DNA from: JAQBVV01 sp965249205
GTDB lineage: Bacteria > Acidobacteriota > Vicinamibacteria > Vicinamibacterales > UBA2999
Assembly (NCBI GenBank): GCA_965249205.1
Contig: CBDFLL010000003.1
Span: 186,001 to 250,000, forward strand
Length of the DNA: 64,000 nucleotides
Direction of reading: 5' to 3'
Below are positions 16,960-23,684 of this stretch, piece after piece. The position numbers were made by a program, and so were the translations under genes. Numbering within the stretch: the first letter of the stretch is position 1; every line of letters begins with the position of its first letter. The notes under the pieces were generated by a model, which ran no database searches, was not told the DNA's origin, and saw only the letters and a list, made by a program, of their open reading frames with translations.

Positions 16960-17661
16960 TCACAGCGTCCGTCCCGTCCACATCACCTGCCCGAGCACCT
17001 GACCGTCGCGCGGCCACGGCACCGGCTTGTAGGCCGGGTTGTCGCTGACCAGCCGCCAGCCGTCCTCGTCCCGCTGCAGCCGCTTGACCACCGGCCCATC
17101 GTCCGTGCGTACCGCGAAAATCTTGTTCTGCCGCCGCACGGTGCGCTGAAAGTCCACGAGGATCATCGCGCGGTGCTGGAGCGTCGGCTCCATCGAATCG
17201 CCCGTGACTTCGATCACCCGGCAACGCTTCGGGTTCAGACCGTGCCGTCTCAGCCAGTCGGCGCGAAAGGCGAGGCTCCCGAGTACCCGCTCCTCGTCGG
17301 CGTTGGCCCCGGCGCCCGCCGCGATCCCCGTCCCCTGGGTGAGCAGCACGGGCCTGAACTCGTGGCTGCCGGTGGCCAGCGCACCGGCGTCTTCCAACTC
17401 GCTCACCTTGGCCCGTTCCTGGGCAAGCGCCTTGTCGAGCGTGGCGGCGGGCTCAGGGTTGTTGGTGAGGCCCGCCAGGTAGTCCAGAGAGACACCAAGT
17501 TCCCGAGCGGCTTTCGTCGCGCCGTCAAAGCGAAGACGCTTCTGGCCTGACTCGACACGAGAGATCATCGCTTGGTCGTAGCGGTCACCGAGAGCGACCG
17601 CAAGTTCAACTTGCTTCAGTCCAGCCCGCTCCCGCGCAGTAGCCAGTCGCTTGCCTAGCAT
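16960..17661 (-). CDS. CI/LexA-like prophage repressor (XRE HTH plus S24 peptidase)
   Basis: 233 aa. The N-terminal XRE helix-turn-helix (KQVELAVALGDRYDQAMISRVESG) is at about residues 15-40. The C-terminal S24 domain has VTGDSMEPTL with the serine nucleophile near residue 143 and VVKRL with the lysine near residue 182. An Ala-Gly pair in IAAGAGAN is a plausible self-cleavage site. It should maintain lysogeny and be inactivated on SOS induction. It is divergent from the Cro-like gene across a 64-bp operator region, and its own start codon lies within operator 3. Confidence 0.93.
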   Translation of the reverse strand: MLGKRLATARERAGLKQVELAVALGDRYDQAMISRVESGQKRLRFDGATKAARELGVSLDYLAGLTNNPEPAATLDKALAQERAKVSELEDAGALATGSHEFRPVLLTQGTGIAAGAGANADEERVLGSLAFRADWLRRHGLNPKRCRVIEVTGDSMEPTLQHRAMILVDFQRTVRRQNKIFAVRTDDGPVVKRLQRDEDGWRLVSDNPAYKPVPWPRDGQVLGQVMWTGRTL

Positions 17662-17742
17662 GCCCTATAAACATATCGGCAACACGGGGCTTGACAAATG
17701 TCCAACGGACATTTAGTCTCTGGGTATGTCTGGTGAACATAT
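17658..17742. promoter_or_regulatory. Three 8-3-8 palindromic repressor/Cro operators
   Basis: A middle site at 17696-17714 is a perfect palindrome, AAATGTCC AAC GGACATTT. GTATGTCT GGT GAACATAT at 17724-17742 and GCATGCCC TAT AAACATAT at 17658-17676 share the same 8-3-8 layout and the ATGtC/RACAT half-sites. Centres are 38 and 28 bp apart. The outer sites cover the start codons of the repressor and of the Cro-like gene, as expected for a lambda-like switch. Confidence 0.8.
17691..17720 (+). promoter_or_regulatory. Rightward early promoter (PR-like)
   Basis: TTGACA at 17691-17696 and TAGTCT at 17715-17720 (18-bp spacer), or TTAGTC with 17 bp. The perfect operator palindrome fills the spacer. 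Predicted transcription starts at or next to the Cro ATG (17726), so the message may be leaderless. On the minus strand TTGTCA and TATGTT with 16 bp between could serve the repressor, also with almost no leader. Confidence 0.6.
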
Positions 17743-17974
17743 CCGTGATCGAATCGCAATATTTCCCCTCAGCCAGGAGCAGATCGCTCTAGAAGCTGGC
17801 TACGACCCGTCGCTGTTCAGCCGCATTCTGCGCGGCTTACGGCGCGAACCTACCGACTTCGAGCGACGCGTCACGGCCGCGCTGGACCGGCTGGAAGAGG
17901 CTGAGCAGGCCGCAGACACAGCCCGTCAGAAGGTGCTCAAGCGGCCGGTGAAGGAACTCGGAGGGGCGGTGTGA
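17726..17974 (+). CDS. Cro-like HTH protein
   Basis: 82 aa. The central segment LSQEQIALEAGYDPSLFSRILRGLRR is a helix-turn-helix, followed by a charged helical tail. Position (first gene divergent from the repressor) and operator layout support a Cro role. The start codon lies inside operator 2 and no Shine-Dalgarno is evident. Confidence 0.75.
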   Translation: MSGEHIRDRIAIFPLSQEQIALEAGYDPSLFSRILRGLRREPTDFERRVTAALDRLEEAEQAADTARQKVLKRPVKELGGAV

Positions 17975-18210
17975 CGATACGAACGACCACGGTCTGTCCG
18001 CACTGTGCGGGCGTTCGGACCATGACCGGCTATCTGACGACTCGCCAAGCCGCCGACTATCTCGGCACCACGTATCGCGGCTTTGATCGATTCGTGCGGC
18101 GCCACGGCGTGCCCTGTGTCCGCTACGGTCGGCATCGGCGCTTCCAGCCCGCCACCCTCGACAAAGTCTTACGAACGATGGCGCTGCGGCCCGCCCGGAG
18201 GCCCGCATGA
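17971..18210 (+). CDS. Excisionase-like HTH (MerR/AlpA-type) protein
   Basis: 79 aa from a GTG overlapping the previous stop, or 62 aa from the ATG at 18022. LTTRQAADYLGTTYRGFDRFVRRHGVPCVRYGRHRRF is a typical winged-HTH of excisionase/helix-turn-helix-17 proteins. An N-terminal CPHC is present in the longer form. Probably directs excision or early transcription. Confidence 0.75.
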   Translation: MTIRTTTVCPHCAGVRTMTGYLTTRQAADYLGTTYRGFDRFVRRHGVPCVRYGRHRRFQPATLDKVLRTMALRPARRPA

Positions 18211-18410
18211 CGACCATCGCCCACGGCACCCTCACCGACCTGTCCGACCCGGTGTCCCACGGCGGTCTGGACGCTGTCGACCGCTACGCGCTCGGGGTGA
18301 CCGTCGGGCGGTACCTGCTCGGGGACCGGCATGCGCCGCAGGGTACCGAGCCCGCCGCGCGTGGTCCACGGAAGTCTGCGGACGAAATGTCCCGCGAAAG
18401 GACGCGATGA
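18207..18410 (+). CDS. Hypothetical phage protein
   Basis: 67 aa, ATGA overlaps on both sides with neighbours, so it is part of a coupled early operon. No motif is recognised; the tail is basic. The centre (LDAVDRYALGVTVGRYLLGD) is probably helical. Confidence 0.5.
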   Translation: MTTIAHGTLTDLSDPVSHGGLDAVDRYALGVTVGRYLLGDRHAPQGTEPAARGPRKSADEMSRERTR

Positions 18411-18916
18411 GTCCCCGCCACGCCGCTGGCCCTGCGCCGCGGTGCGTGCCCCGCACGTTCGCCGAGGCGGTGGATGCCCTCGCGCATCGGAGCGGCACGC
18501 CCTTGGCGGTGCAGGCCGAGCGGATCGGCCGCGACCCGAACTATCTCCGGAAGGCGTGTAGCCAATTCGACGACGCCCACCCGTACCGCGGCGACCTGAT
18601 CGTGCCGCAGACGCTGGCGAGCGGCGACTGTCCGGACACCCGGCACTACGTCGTCCTCGAGTACCTGGCCCGCGTGCTCGGTGGCACGTTTGTCCGCCCG
18701 GTGCGCCGGCCCGCGCCGACCGACACGCAGCTGGCGCGCGTGTTCAGGGAGTTCGCCGAATTTGTCACGGCGGTCGTCGAGGGCCGCGCCGACGCCCGGT
18801 ACGACGACGACGAGGTGCATCGGATCGCCCAGGAGTGGCACGACGTCGTCGCCGTCGGCACGCAGCTGGTGCTGGACGTGCAGCGGCAACGCGATCAGGG
18901 CGAGGCGCCGGCATGA
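18407..18916 (+). CDS. CII-like phage regulatory protein (CP76-type)
   Basis: 169 aa from the ATG overlapping the previous stop. AVQAERIGRDPNYLRKACSQFDD and the later LIVPQTLASGD...VVLEYLARVLGGTFV resemble phage regulatory CII/CP76 proteins, which control the lysis-lysogeny decision. The C-terminal helix-rich part (FREFAEFVTAVVEG) fits an oligomerisation domain. Family assignment is by pattern only. Confidence 0.55.
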   Translation: MSPRHAAGPAPRCVPRTFAEAVDALAHRSGTPLAVQAERIGRDPNYLRKACSQFDDAHPYRGDLIVPQTLASGDCPDTRHYVVLEYLARVLGGTFVRPVRRPAPTDTQLARVFREFAEFVTAVVEGRADARYDDDEVHRIAQEWHDVVAVGTQLVLDVQRQRDQGEAPA

Positions 18917-19011
18917 CGCCCGTGCGGATCGTCCTGGCGGTGTCGATCGCGGTGATCCTCGCGTGCGTCTGGCGGGTCTGGCCGCTGGTGGCGTGGGGGA
19001 GGGGTTGGTAG
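18913..19011 (+). CDS. 32-aa single-pass membrane peptide
   Basis: Reads MTPVRIVLAVSIAVILACVW and continues for 12 residues. ATGA overlap with the upstream stop and TAGTG overlap with the next GTG place it in the coupled early operon. One transmembrane helix. Function unknown. Confidence 0.5.
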   Translation: MTPVRIVLAVSIAVILACVWRVWPLVAWGRGW

Positions 19012-19220
19012 TGCCTCCGTCCTGGCTGCAGGCGGAACCGCTCGACGTGGTGGGGCTGCTCTGGGCCGCGGGGCTCGGCGGGCTGGTGCTGGCTGACGGG
19101 CTGCGCCGGTGGATCACGCGCGGCTGGCACGCCCGCGTGACGCGGCGCGATCGGATGTCGGCCCGGTGGCGGCGCCAGCGCGCACGCGCGTCGGCGTCCA
19201 GCTCGCAGGAGGTGCCATGA
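19011..19220 (+). CDS. Small membrane-anchored basic protein
   Basis: 69 aa from a GTG overlapping the previous TAG. A hydrophobic stretch (VVGLLWAAGLGGLVLA) is followed by a strongly basic tail (RRDRMSARWRRQRARAS). Its stop overlaps the next ATG. Function unknown. Confidence 0.5.
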   Translation: MPPSWLQAEPLDVVGLLWAAGLGGLVLADGLRRWITRGWHARVTRRDRMSARWRRQRARASASSSQEVP

Positions 19221-19636
19221 GCGCCCCCATCCCGGTCTGGTCCGGCGTCGTGGACGCGCACGGCGCCCTGCACCTGACCTCGATTGATCTGTTTCGCGGC
19301 TGGCTCCGTCGGCTGAAGGGCCGGCCGGTGCGGATCACGGTGAAACTCGCCACGCGCCGGAAGTCCTCGTCGCAGCTCGGGTACCTGTTCGGCGTGCTCT
19401 ACCCGGTGATCGCGGACGAGCTGGGCTACCGGCACTACGAAGTAGAGGATGTACATGACGCGATCATGCGCGAGCTGCGCGGGCTCAAGCCCGAACCGAA
19501 TCCGCTCAAGCTGCGGGTGTCACTCGCGGACATGAGTCACGAGCAGGTGAGCGAGTACATCGAGGACGTGAGGGCGTGGGCGTTGGACAGCTACGGAATC
19601 ATCACCCCGGACGCAGACAAGGCGGAAGCGGCATGA
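19217..19636 (+). CDS. NinB-like recombination protein
   Basis: 139 aa from the ATG at 19217. The pattern RKSSSQLGYLFGVLYPVIADELGY, HDAIMRELRGLKPE, SLADMSHEQVSEYIEDVRAWALDSYGIITPD resembles the NinB/YhgG-type phage recombination mediators found between early regulators and ERF/YqaJ genes. Its last ~20 codons occur again in diverged form at 20174-20238, on the other side of the HNH gene. Confidence 0.6.
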   Translation: MSAPIPVWSGVVDAHGALHLTSIDLFRGWLRRLKGRPVRITVKLATRRKSSSQLGYLFGVLYPVIADELGYRHYEVEDVHDAIMRELRGLKPEPNPLKLRVSLADMSHEQVSEYIEDVRAWALDSYGIITPDADKAEAA

Positions 19637-20253
19637 CGTTGTGTGAATGCGGCTGTGGTCGGCCGGCACCGATCTACAACCAGTCGCATCCCAAGAGAGG
19701 GATCGTCAGGGGGCAAGCCGCCAGGTTCATTCAGGGCCATCAGCTTCGCGAGCATTTGCGCCGACGAAGAGTGCACAACAGCTATAGGGGGAACGAACAC
19801 GCCGCAATTGCTGAGCGCGTTCTTGGTAAGCGCCTGCCTGACGGGTCAGAGGTTCATCACATCGATGGCGATAGGAGAAACAACGCGAATCGCAATCTCG
19901 TGATTTGTCAGGACAACGCCTATCACACGTTGCTGCACATGCGATCCGAGACGGTACGCGCTGGCGGCGATCCAAACAGCCACCGCCTCTGTCGGGCCTG
20001 CGACTGCGTGAAGCCGCTCGATGCATTCAGTCGCCATCGTGGCAAGAAACTGCGGGGTCGGACGAGCCGGTGCCTTGAATGCGGCCGCAAGGCGTTCAAG
20101 GCGTGGTGGAACGCTGGCGGTTCGGCGAAGCATAGCGCGAGACGAAAGGGGCGGCAGTTGCCCAGACGTCCGGCACTGGGCGGTCACGCAGTACGGCATC
20201 GTCACGCCGGACGCGGACACGGCGGAAGCGGCGTAACGAAAGGAGCCTCGTGA
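19633..20253 (+). CDS. HNH homing-type endonuclease
   Basis: 206 aa from the ATG overlapping the previous stop. The N-terminal zinc knuckle is CECGCGRP. The core HNH-3-like segment is GSEVHHIDGDRRNNANRNLVIC, with the metal/catalytic histidines, followed by CRACD/CLECG zinc-binding pairs. Such free-standing phage HNH proteins are typical homing endonucleases. Base usage in the first 400 bases is visibly more A/T-rich than the flanks, which suggests transfer. A second NinB 3' end overlaps its 3' part. Confidence 0.82.
   Translation: MTLCECGCGRPAPIYNQSHPKRGIVRGQAARFIQGHQLREHLRRRRVHNSYRGNEHAAIAERVLGKRLPDGSEVHHIDGDRRNNANRNLVICQDNAYHTLLHMRSETVRAGGDPNSHRLCRACDCVKPLDAFSRHRGKKLRGRTSRCLECGRKAFKAWWNAGGSAKHSARRKGRQLPRRPALGGHAVRHRHAGRGHGGSGVTKGAS
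20174..20238 (+). pseudogene. Second, diverged copy of the NinB-like 3' end
   Basis: In another frame from the HNH gene the DNA reads HWAVTQYGIVTPDADTAEAA-stop, matching AWALDSYGIITPDADKAEAA-stop of the gene ending at 19636. 40 of 47 bases (20192-20238 against 19592-19638) are the same. Confidence 0.75.
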
Positions 20254-20256
20254 ACG

Positions 20257-20643
20257 ATGGCAAACAAGAACAAGACGAGCAGCGTCACGCTCAAAACGGT
20301 CGTGCGGAGTGTGCCGTGCCGGTTGACCGACGCGGAGTTGCTGGCACGCGCCGACGAACTCTCGGGCGTCGTCCAGGACACCACGGCCGAAGAGGGGCGG
20401 CAGACCGACATCAAGGCGCAGCTGAAAGCGCGGCTGACGGAACTCGATGCGCGCAAGACCCGACTCGCGCTCACGATCGGGCGTAAAGAGGAACACCGGG
20501 ACGTGGACGTGGCACACGTCGCGGATCTGCAGGCGGGCACCGTGACGGTGTTCCGCACGGATACGGGCGAGGCCATGGACACGCGCCCCATGACGGACGC
20601 CGAACGCCAGGACAGTCTGCCCTTGACGGACCCGGCCGCATGA
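20257..20643 (+). CDS. Hypothetical phage early protein
   Basis: 128 aa. The central part (ELLARADELSGVVQDTTAEEGRQTDIKAQLKARLTELDARKTRL) is a probable coiled coil. The C-terminal half has HVADLQAGTVTVFRTDTGEAMDTRPM. AAGGAGCCTCGTG lies upstream of the ATG. Its stop overlaps the next ATG. Similar proteins are frequent next to ERF genes; function unknown. Confidence 0.65.
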   Translation: MANKNKTSSVTLKTVVRSVPCRLTDAELLARADELSGVVQDTTAEEGRQTDIKAQLKARLTELDARKTRLALTIGRKEEHRDVDVAHVADLQAGTVTVFRTDTGEAMDTRPMTDAERQDSLPLTDPAA

Positions 20644-20912
20644 CAGACGCGACAGGCCGCGCGCGGATGCGACCAGACGAGCCGCGCGCACTGGACGCCG
20701 GCACGGCGCTCGGTACCGCGATCGGCATGGTCGTCTACGGACGCTCAGCGATGCGGGGAGTGACCTGGGGGAGCGTGAAGGCGGCCATCGCGGGGCTCGG
20801 GGTGGAGGACGACGACGTGATCGCGGCGATTGAAATCGGGGTGATGCAGGCCGGCTCGGGGCGGCTCGTGCGCGACGACGAACCGGACGGCATCGAGATT
20901 CGGGAGGTGTAA
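20640..20912 (+). CDS. Hypothetical phage protein
   Basis: 90 aa, ATGA-coupled to the upstream gene and just upstream of the ERF gene. The sequence GVTWGSVKAAIAGLGVEDDDVIAAIEIGVM looks like a compact alpha/beta fold. No family recognised. Confidence 0.55.
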   Translation: MTDATGRARMRPDEPRALDAGTALGTAIGMVVYGRSAMRGVTWGSVKAAIAGLGVEDDDVIAAIEIGVMQAGSGRLVRDDEPDGIEIREV

Positions 20913-20915
20913 CCA

Positions 20916-21707
20916 GTGGCTTCGGCAGTTGCGGAGCGCGCGGCGGAACAGACAGGGGCGTTGACGGCCTCGCCGGGAACGGCACCGCTGCCAGCGCAGG
21001 TAGAAGATTCCGGCTCGATGTTTGAGCGCATGGCGCGCGATCCCAGTGTGGACGTGGACAAGCTGGAGCGCCTCATCGCGATGCACGAACGGGTGACGGC
21101 AAGGAGGGCAGAGGACGCCTTCAACGAGGCCATGTCGAACGCGCAGACCAACATGCGGAGAGTCGCGGCCGACGCGAACAACCCGCAGACGCACAGCCGG
21201 TATGCGTCCTATGCCGCCCTGGATCGGGCCATTCGTCCTGTCTACACCGAGAACGGTTTCGCCTTGTCCTTCGACATGGGCGACGGGGCACCCGAGGGGT
21301 GCGTGCGCGTCCAGTGCTACGTGACGCACAAGGGCGGGCACTCACGGACCTATCGCGCAGACATGCCGGCGGACGGCAAGGGTGCCAAGGGCGGGGACGT
21401 CATGACGAAGACGCACGCGGTCGGCGCCGCGGCGTCGTACGGCATGCGGTATCTGCTCAAAATGATCTTCAACGTCGCCGTTGGGGAGGACGACGTCGAC
21501 GGGAATGAACCTCAACCGAGCGTGAAGGCACCCGAGGGTTACGACGAGTGGCTCACTGAGCTTGAGGCCGTTGCGGACAACGGGATGCCAGCGTTCGCGG
21601 CCATGTGGAACGAGACGACCAAGGCGTTCCGGACCCACCTTGTTGCCACGAACCCCGGCCTTGCTCAGTCGCTGAAGGTGAAGGCGGCGAAGGTGGCCGT
21701 CCAGTGA
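20916..21707 (+). CDS. erf: ERF-family single-strand annealing protein
   Basis: 263 aa from a GTG. ERF-superfamily core: HSRYASYAALDRAIRPVYTENGFALSF, GCVRVQCYVTHKGGHSRTY, then KGAKGGDVMTKTHAVGAAASYGMRYLLKMIFNV. ERF proteins anneal complementary single strands in phage recombination. The next gene is a YqaJ exonuclease, so the pair forms a Red-like two-component recombinase. Confidence 0.93.
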   Translation: MASAVAERAAEQTGALTASPGTAPLPAQVEDSGSMFERMARDPSVDVDKLERLIAMHERVTARRAEDAFNEAMSNAQTNMRRVAADANNPQTHSRYASYAALDRAIRPVYTENGFALSFDMGDGAPEGCVRVQCYVTHKGGHSRTYRADMPADGKGAKGGDVMTKTHAVGAAASYGMRYLLKMIFNVAVGEDDVDGNEPQPSVKAPEGYDEWLTELEAVADNGMPAFAAMWNETTKAFRTHLVATNPGLAQSLKVKAAKVAVQ

Positions 21708-22381
21708 CGGCGACGACGCACGGAGTGTCGCAGCGGAGTCCGGAGTGGCGGACGTTGCGCTTAGGGCGGCTGACGGGGAGTCGCGCCGCCGACATGCTCG
21801 CCACGCTCAGGTCAGGGAAGGGTGAGGCAGCCGGGCGGCGGAACCTCCGCGTGCAACTCGTCCTCGAGCGCATCACCGGGCGGTCACTCGACCGGGACTT
21901 TCTCTCTCAGGCGATGCAAGACGGCATCGATCGTGAGGCGGATGCGACGCTGCTGTACGAGGCGCTGACTGGGATCCTCCTGACGCCAATGGGTTTTGTC
22001 TCGCACGACACGGCGATGGCTGGATTCTCACCAGACGGGGTCATCGGCGACTTCGAGGGGTTCGTGGAGGTGAAGTCACCGATACCAGCCACCCACCTCG
22101 AGTATCTCCGCACGGGCGTCGTGCCATCGGAGTACGCGAAGCAGATCACGCACGGCTTCTGGATCACGGGGGCTCAGTGGTGCGACTGGTTGTCGTACAA
22201 CCCCGATTTCCCCGAATCACTGAGGACGCGACTGGTGCGCGTTGAGCGTGACGACGACGTGATTGCGGACTACGAGAAGAAGGCACTGGCGTTTCTCGCA
22301 GAGGTTGATCGGGAGTGCGAGGCCGTCAAGACGATGGCCTCAGTGGCGGATCAGCTACGTGCGTCGCTGGAGGTCGCGTGA
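21704..22381 (+). CDS. YqaJ-type lambda exonuclease-like nuclease
   Basis: 225 aa from a GTG overlapping the ERF stop. SPEWRTLRLGRLTGSRAADML starts the YqaJ domain. GIDREADA, then GFSPDGVI, then FVEVKSP form the D...ExK nuclease core. It would resect double-strand ends for the ERF annealase. Overlapping start and stop codons imply coupled expression with its partner. Confidence 0.92.
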   Translation: MTATTHGVSQRSPEWRTLRLGRLTGSRAADMLATLRSGKGEAAGRRNLRVQLVLERITGRSLDRDFLSQAMQDGIDREADATLLYEALTGILLTPMGFVSHDTAMAGFSPDGVIGDFEGFVEVKSPIPATHLEYLRTGVVPSEYAKQITHGFWITGAQWCDWLSYNPDFPESLRTRLVRVERDDDVIADYEKKALAFLAEVDRECEAVKTMASVADQLRASLEVA

Positions 22382-22482
22382 TCCCTCGTCCGTACTCGCC
22401 ATACGACGGCGTGTTGTCAGGGCTGTGCTGGTGCGTCCTCGTGCTCAGCGTGGGCTCAGTGGTGTGGGTGGCGTGCCGGTGA
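22378..22482 (+). CDS. 34-aa membrane peptide
   Basis: Starts with GTG overlapping the exonuclease stop and ends by overlapping the next GTG. One hydrophobic helix (GVLSGLCWCVLVLSVGSVVW). Function unknown. Confidence 0.45.
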   Translation: MIPRPYSPYDGVLSGLCWCVLVLSVGSVVWVACR

Positions 22483-22604
22483 GTGGCTGTCGCGCCTGCG
22501 GACGTGAGAGCGATGTGCCGTGGCTGATCTTGTGTGCGGTCGGGTGCGGTGGCATCGGGCTCGTGGTTGGCGTGGGGAGCGCTTGGCTCTACTGGTTGCG
22601 GTGA
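22479..22604 (+). CDS. 41-aa membrane peptide with N-terminal CxxC
   Basis: Begins MSGCRACGRESD, then a hydrophobic helix (WLILCAVGCGGIGLVVGVGS). Coupled to neighbours by GTGA overlaps on both sides. Function unknown. Confidence 0.45.
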   Translation: MSGCRACGRESDVPWLILCAVGCGGIGLVVGVGSAWLYWLR

Positions 22605-22933
22605 AGGTGGGTGGCGTAGTGCCGCAGACCGTCCACGGCGTGCCTTATGCGCCCGGCTCGGACACAAGTTACGAAGCGGCGCTCCGTGCGTCAGCGTTTG
22701 TATGCCAGCAAGGTCTTCGGGTTTACCGCTGGGTGCGGGCTCAAGGGCCGCATGGGGCCACACAGAAGGAGGCGGAGACCGCTCTGGGAATCACACGTCA
22801 ATCGCTCTGTGCGCGCTTCAAAGCCCTTGAGGATGTCGACGCTGTACAGAAGACTGCGCGGCGGCGCGGTGGGTGCGGCGTCTACGTGGTGACGCAGGCA
22901 CCACCTGTGCAGCTCGGCCTGTTGGACCTCTGA
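22601..22933 (+). CDS. Winged-helix phage protein
   Basis: 110 aa from a GTG overlapping the previous stop. GATQKEAETALGITRQSLCARFKALEDVDAVQKTARRR is a winged-helix-turn-helix, similar to small replication-linked HTH proteins placed before DUF1376/DnaB genes. It may control or assist replication initiation. Confidence 0.6.
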   Translation: MKVGGVVPQTVHGVPYAPGSDTSYEAALRASAFVCQQGLRVYRWVRAQGPHGATQKEAETALGITRQSLCARFKALEDVDAVQKTARRRGGCGVYVVTQAPPVQLGLLDL

Positions 22934-22934
22934 T

Positions 22935-23684
22935 ATGCCAGCCGGCCGTCGCGCTCCAGCGTTCCAGTTCTACCCGAAAGAGTTTCTGAGTTCGTCGAAG
23001 GTGATCGCGATGACTGCGACCGAGCGCGGTGTGTACATCACGCTCTTGTCGATGCAGTGGTTGGACGGGAGTGTTCCCGCTGATATGTCAGCCTTGGCGC
23101 GGTTGGTGGGGATGCGGACATCGGCCCTGACGAAGCTGTGGAAGGCCAACTTGTCGCGGTGTTTCGAAGAGCACGACGGGAGGTTGGTGAATGCGCGTCT
23201 TGAAGAGGCGCGGCAAAGCCAGACCGAGTTCCGGCAACGCCAATCAAATGCGGCGGCATCCAGATGGCATAGACATGGGAGGCCAGCGGCACAGGCTCGG
23301 GACTCCCAAAACGATGCTCTGCAGTCTGCATCTGCATCTGCAACTGCAAAGACACGGGGCTCTCCGTTGATTGCCCCTCGTCGGTTGGATGCGGTGTTTG
23401 AGGGTCCGCGTGTGTACGTCCCTCGTCGGCTCCACACCGATTTTCTGGGCCTTCGCGGGCCGGATGCTGAGCCAGCGTTGCTAACGTGGTACGAGCGTAT
23501 CTCTGGCGAGTGGACGACTGGCGCGCGAAAAGATGACGAGCCTGGGGCCGACATGTTCGCGTTTTGGCGCGCGCGGTACGCCGAGCGGTGGCCCGCCACG
23601 CCCACCGCCCCGCCCTCAGCGCCCAGCGCGGCGGAGCGCGAGCAGCGCCGGAACACCGCGAAGTACGCGAGGCCCGGGCCATGA
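22935..23684 (+). CDS. DUF1376 phage replication protein
   Basis: 249 aa. The DUF1376 signature FQFYPKEFLSSSKVIAMTATERGVYITLLSMQW starts near residue 10. A linker and a C-terminal basic segment follow. DUF1376 proteins are found immediately upstream of DnaB or DnaC genes in phages and are thought to act in origin recognition or helicase loading. Its stop overlaps the dnaB ATG. Confidence 0.8.
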   Translation: MPAGRRAPAFQFYPKEFLSSSKVIAMTATERGVYITLLSMQWLDGSVPADMSALARLVGMRTSALTKLWKANLSRCFEEHDGRLVNARLEEARQSQTEFRQRQSNAAASRWHRHGRPAAQARDSQNDALQSASASATAKTRGSPLIAPRRLDAVFEGPRVYVPRRLHTDFLGLRGPDAEPALLTWYERISGEWTTGARKDDEPGADMFAFWRARYAERWPATPTAPPSAPSAAEREQRRNTAKYARPGP

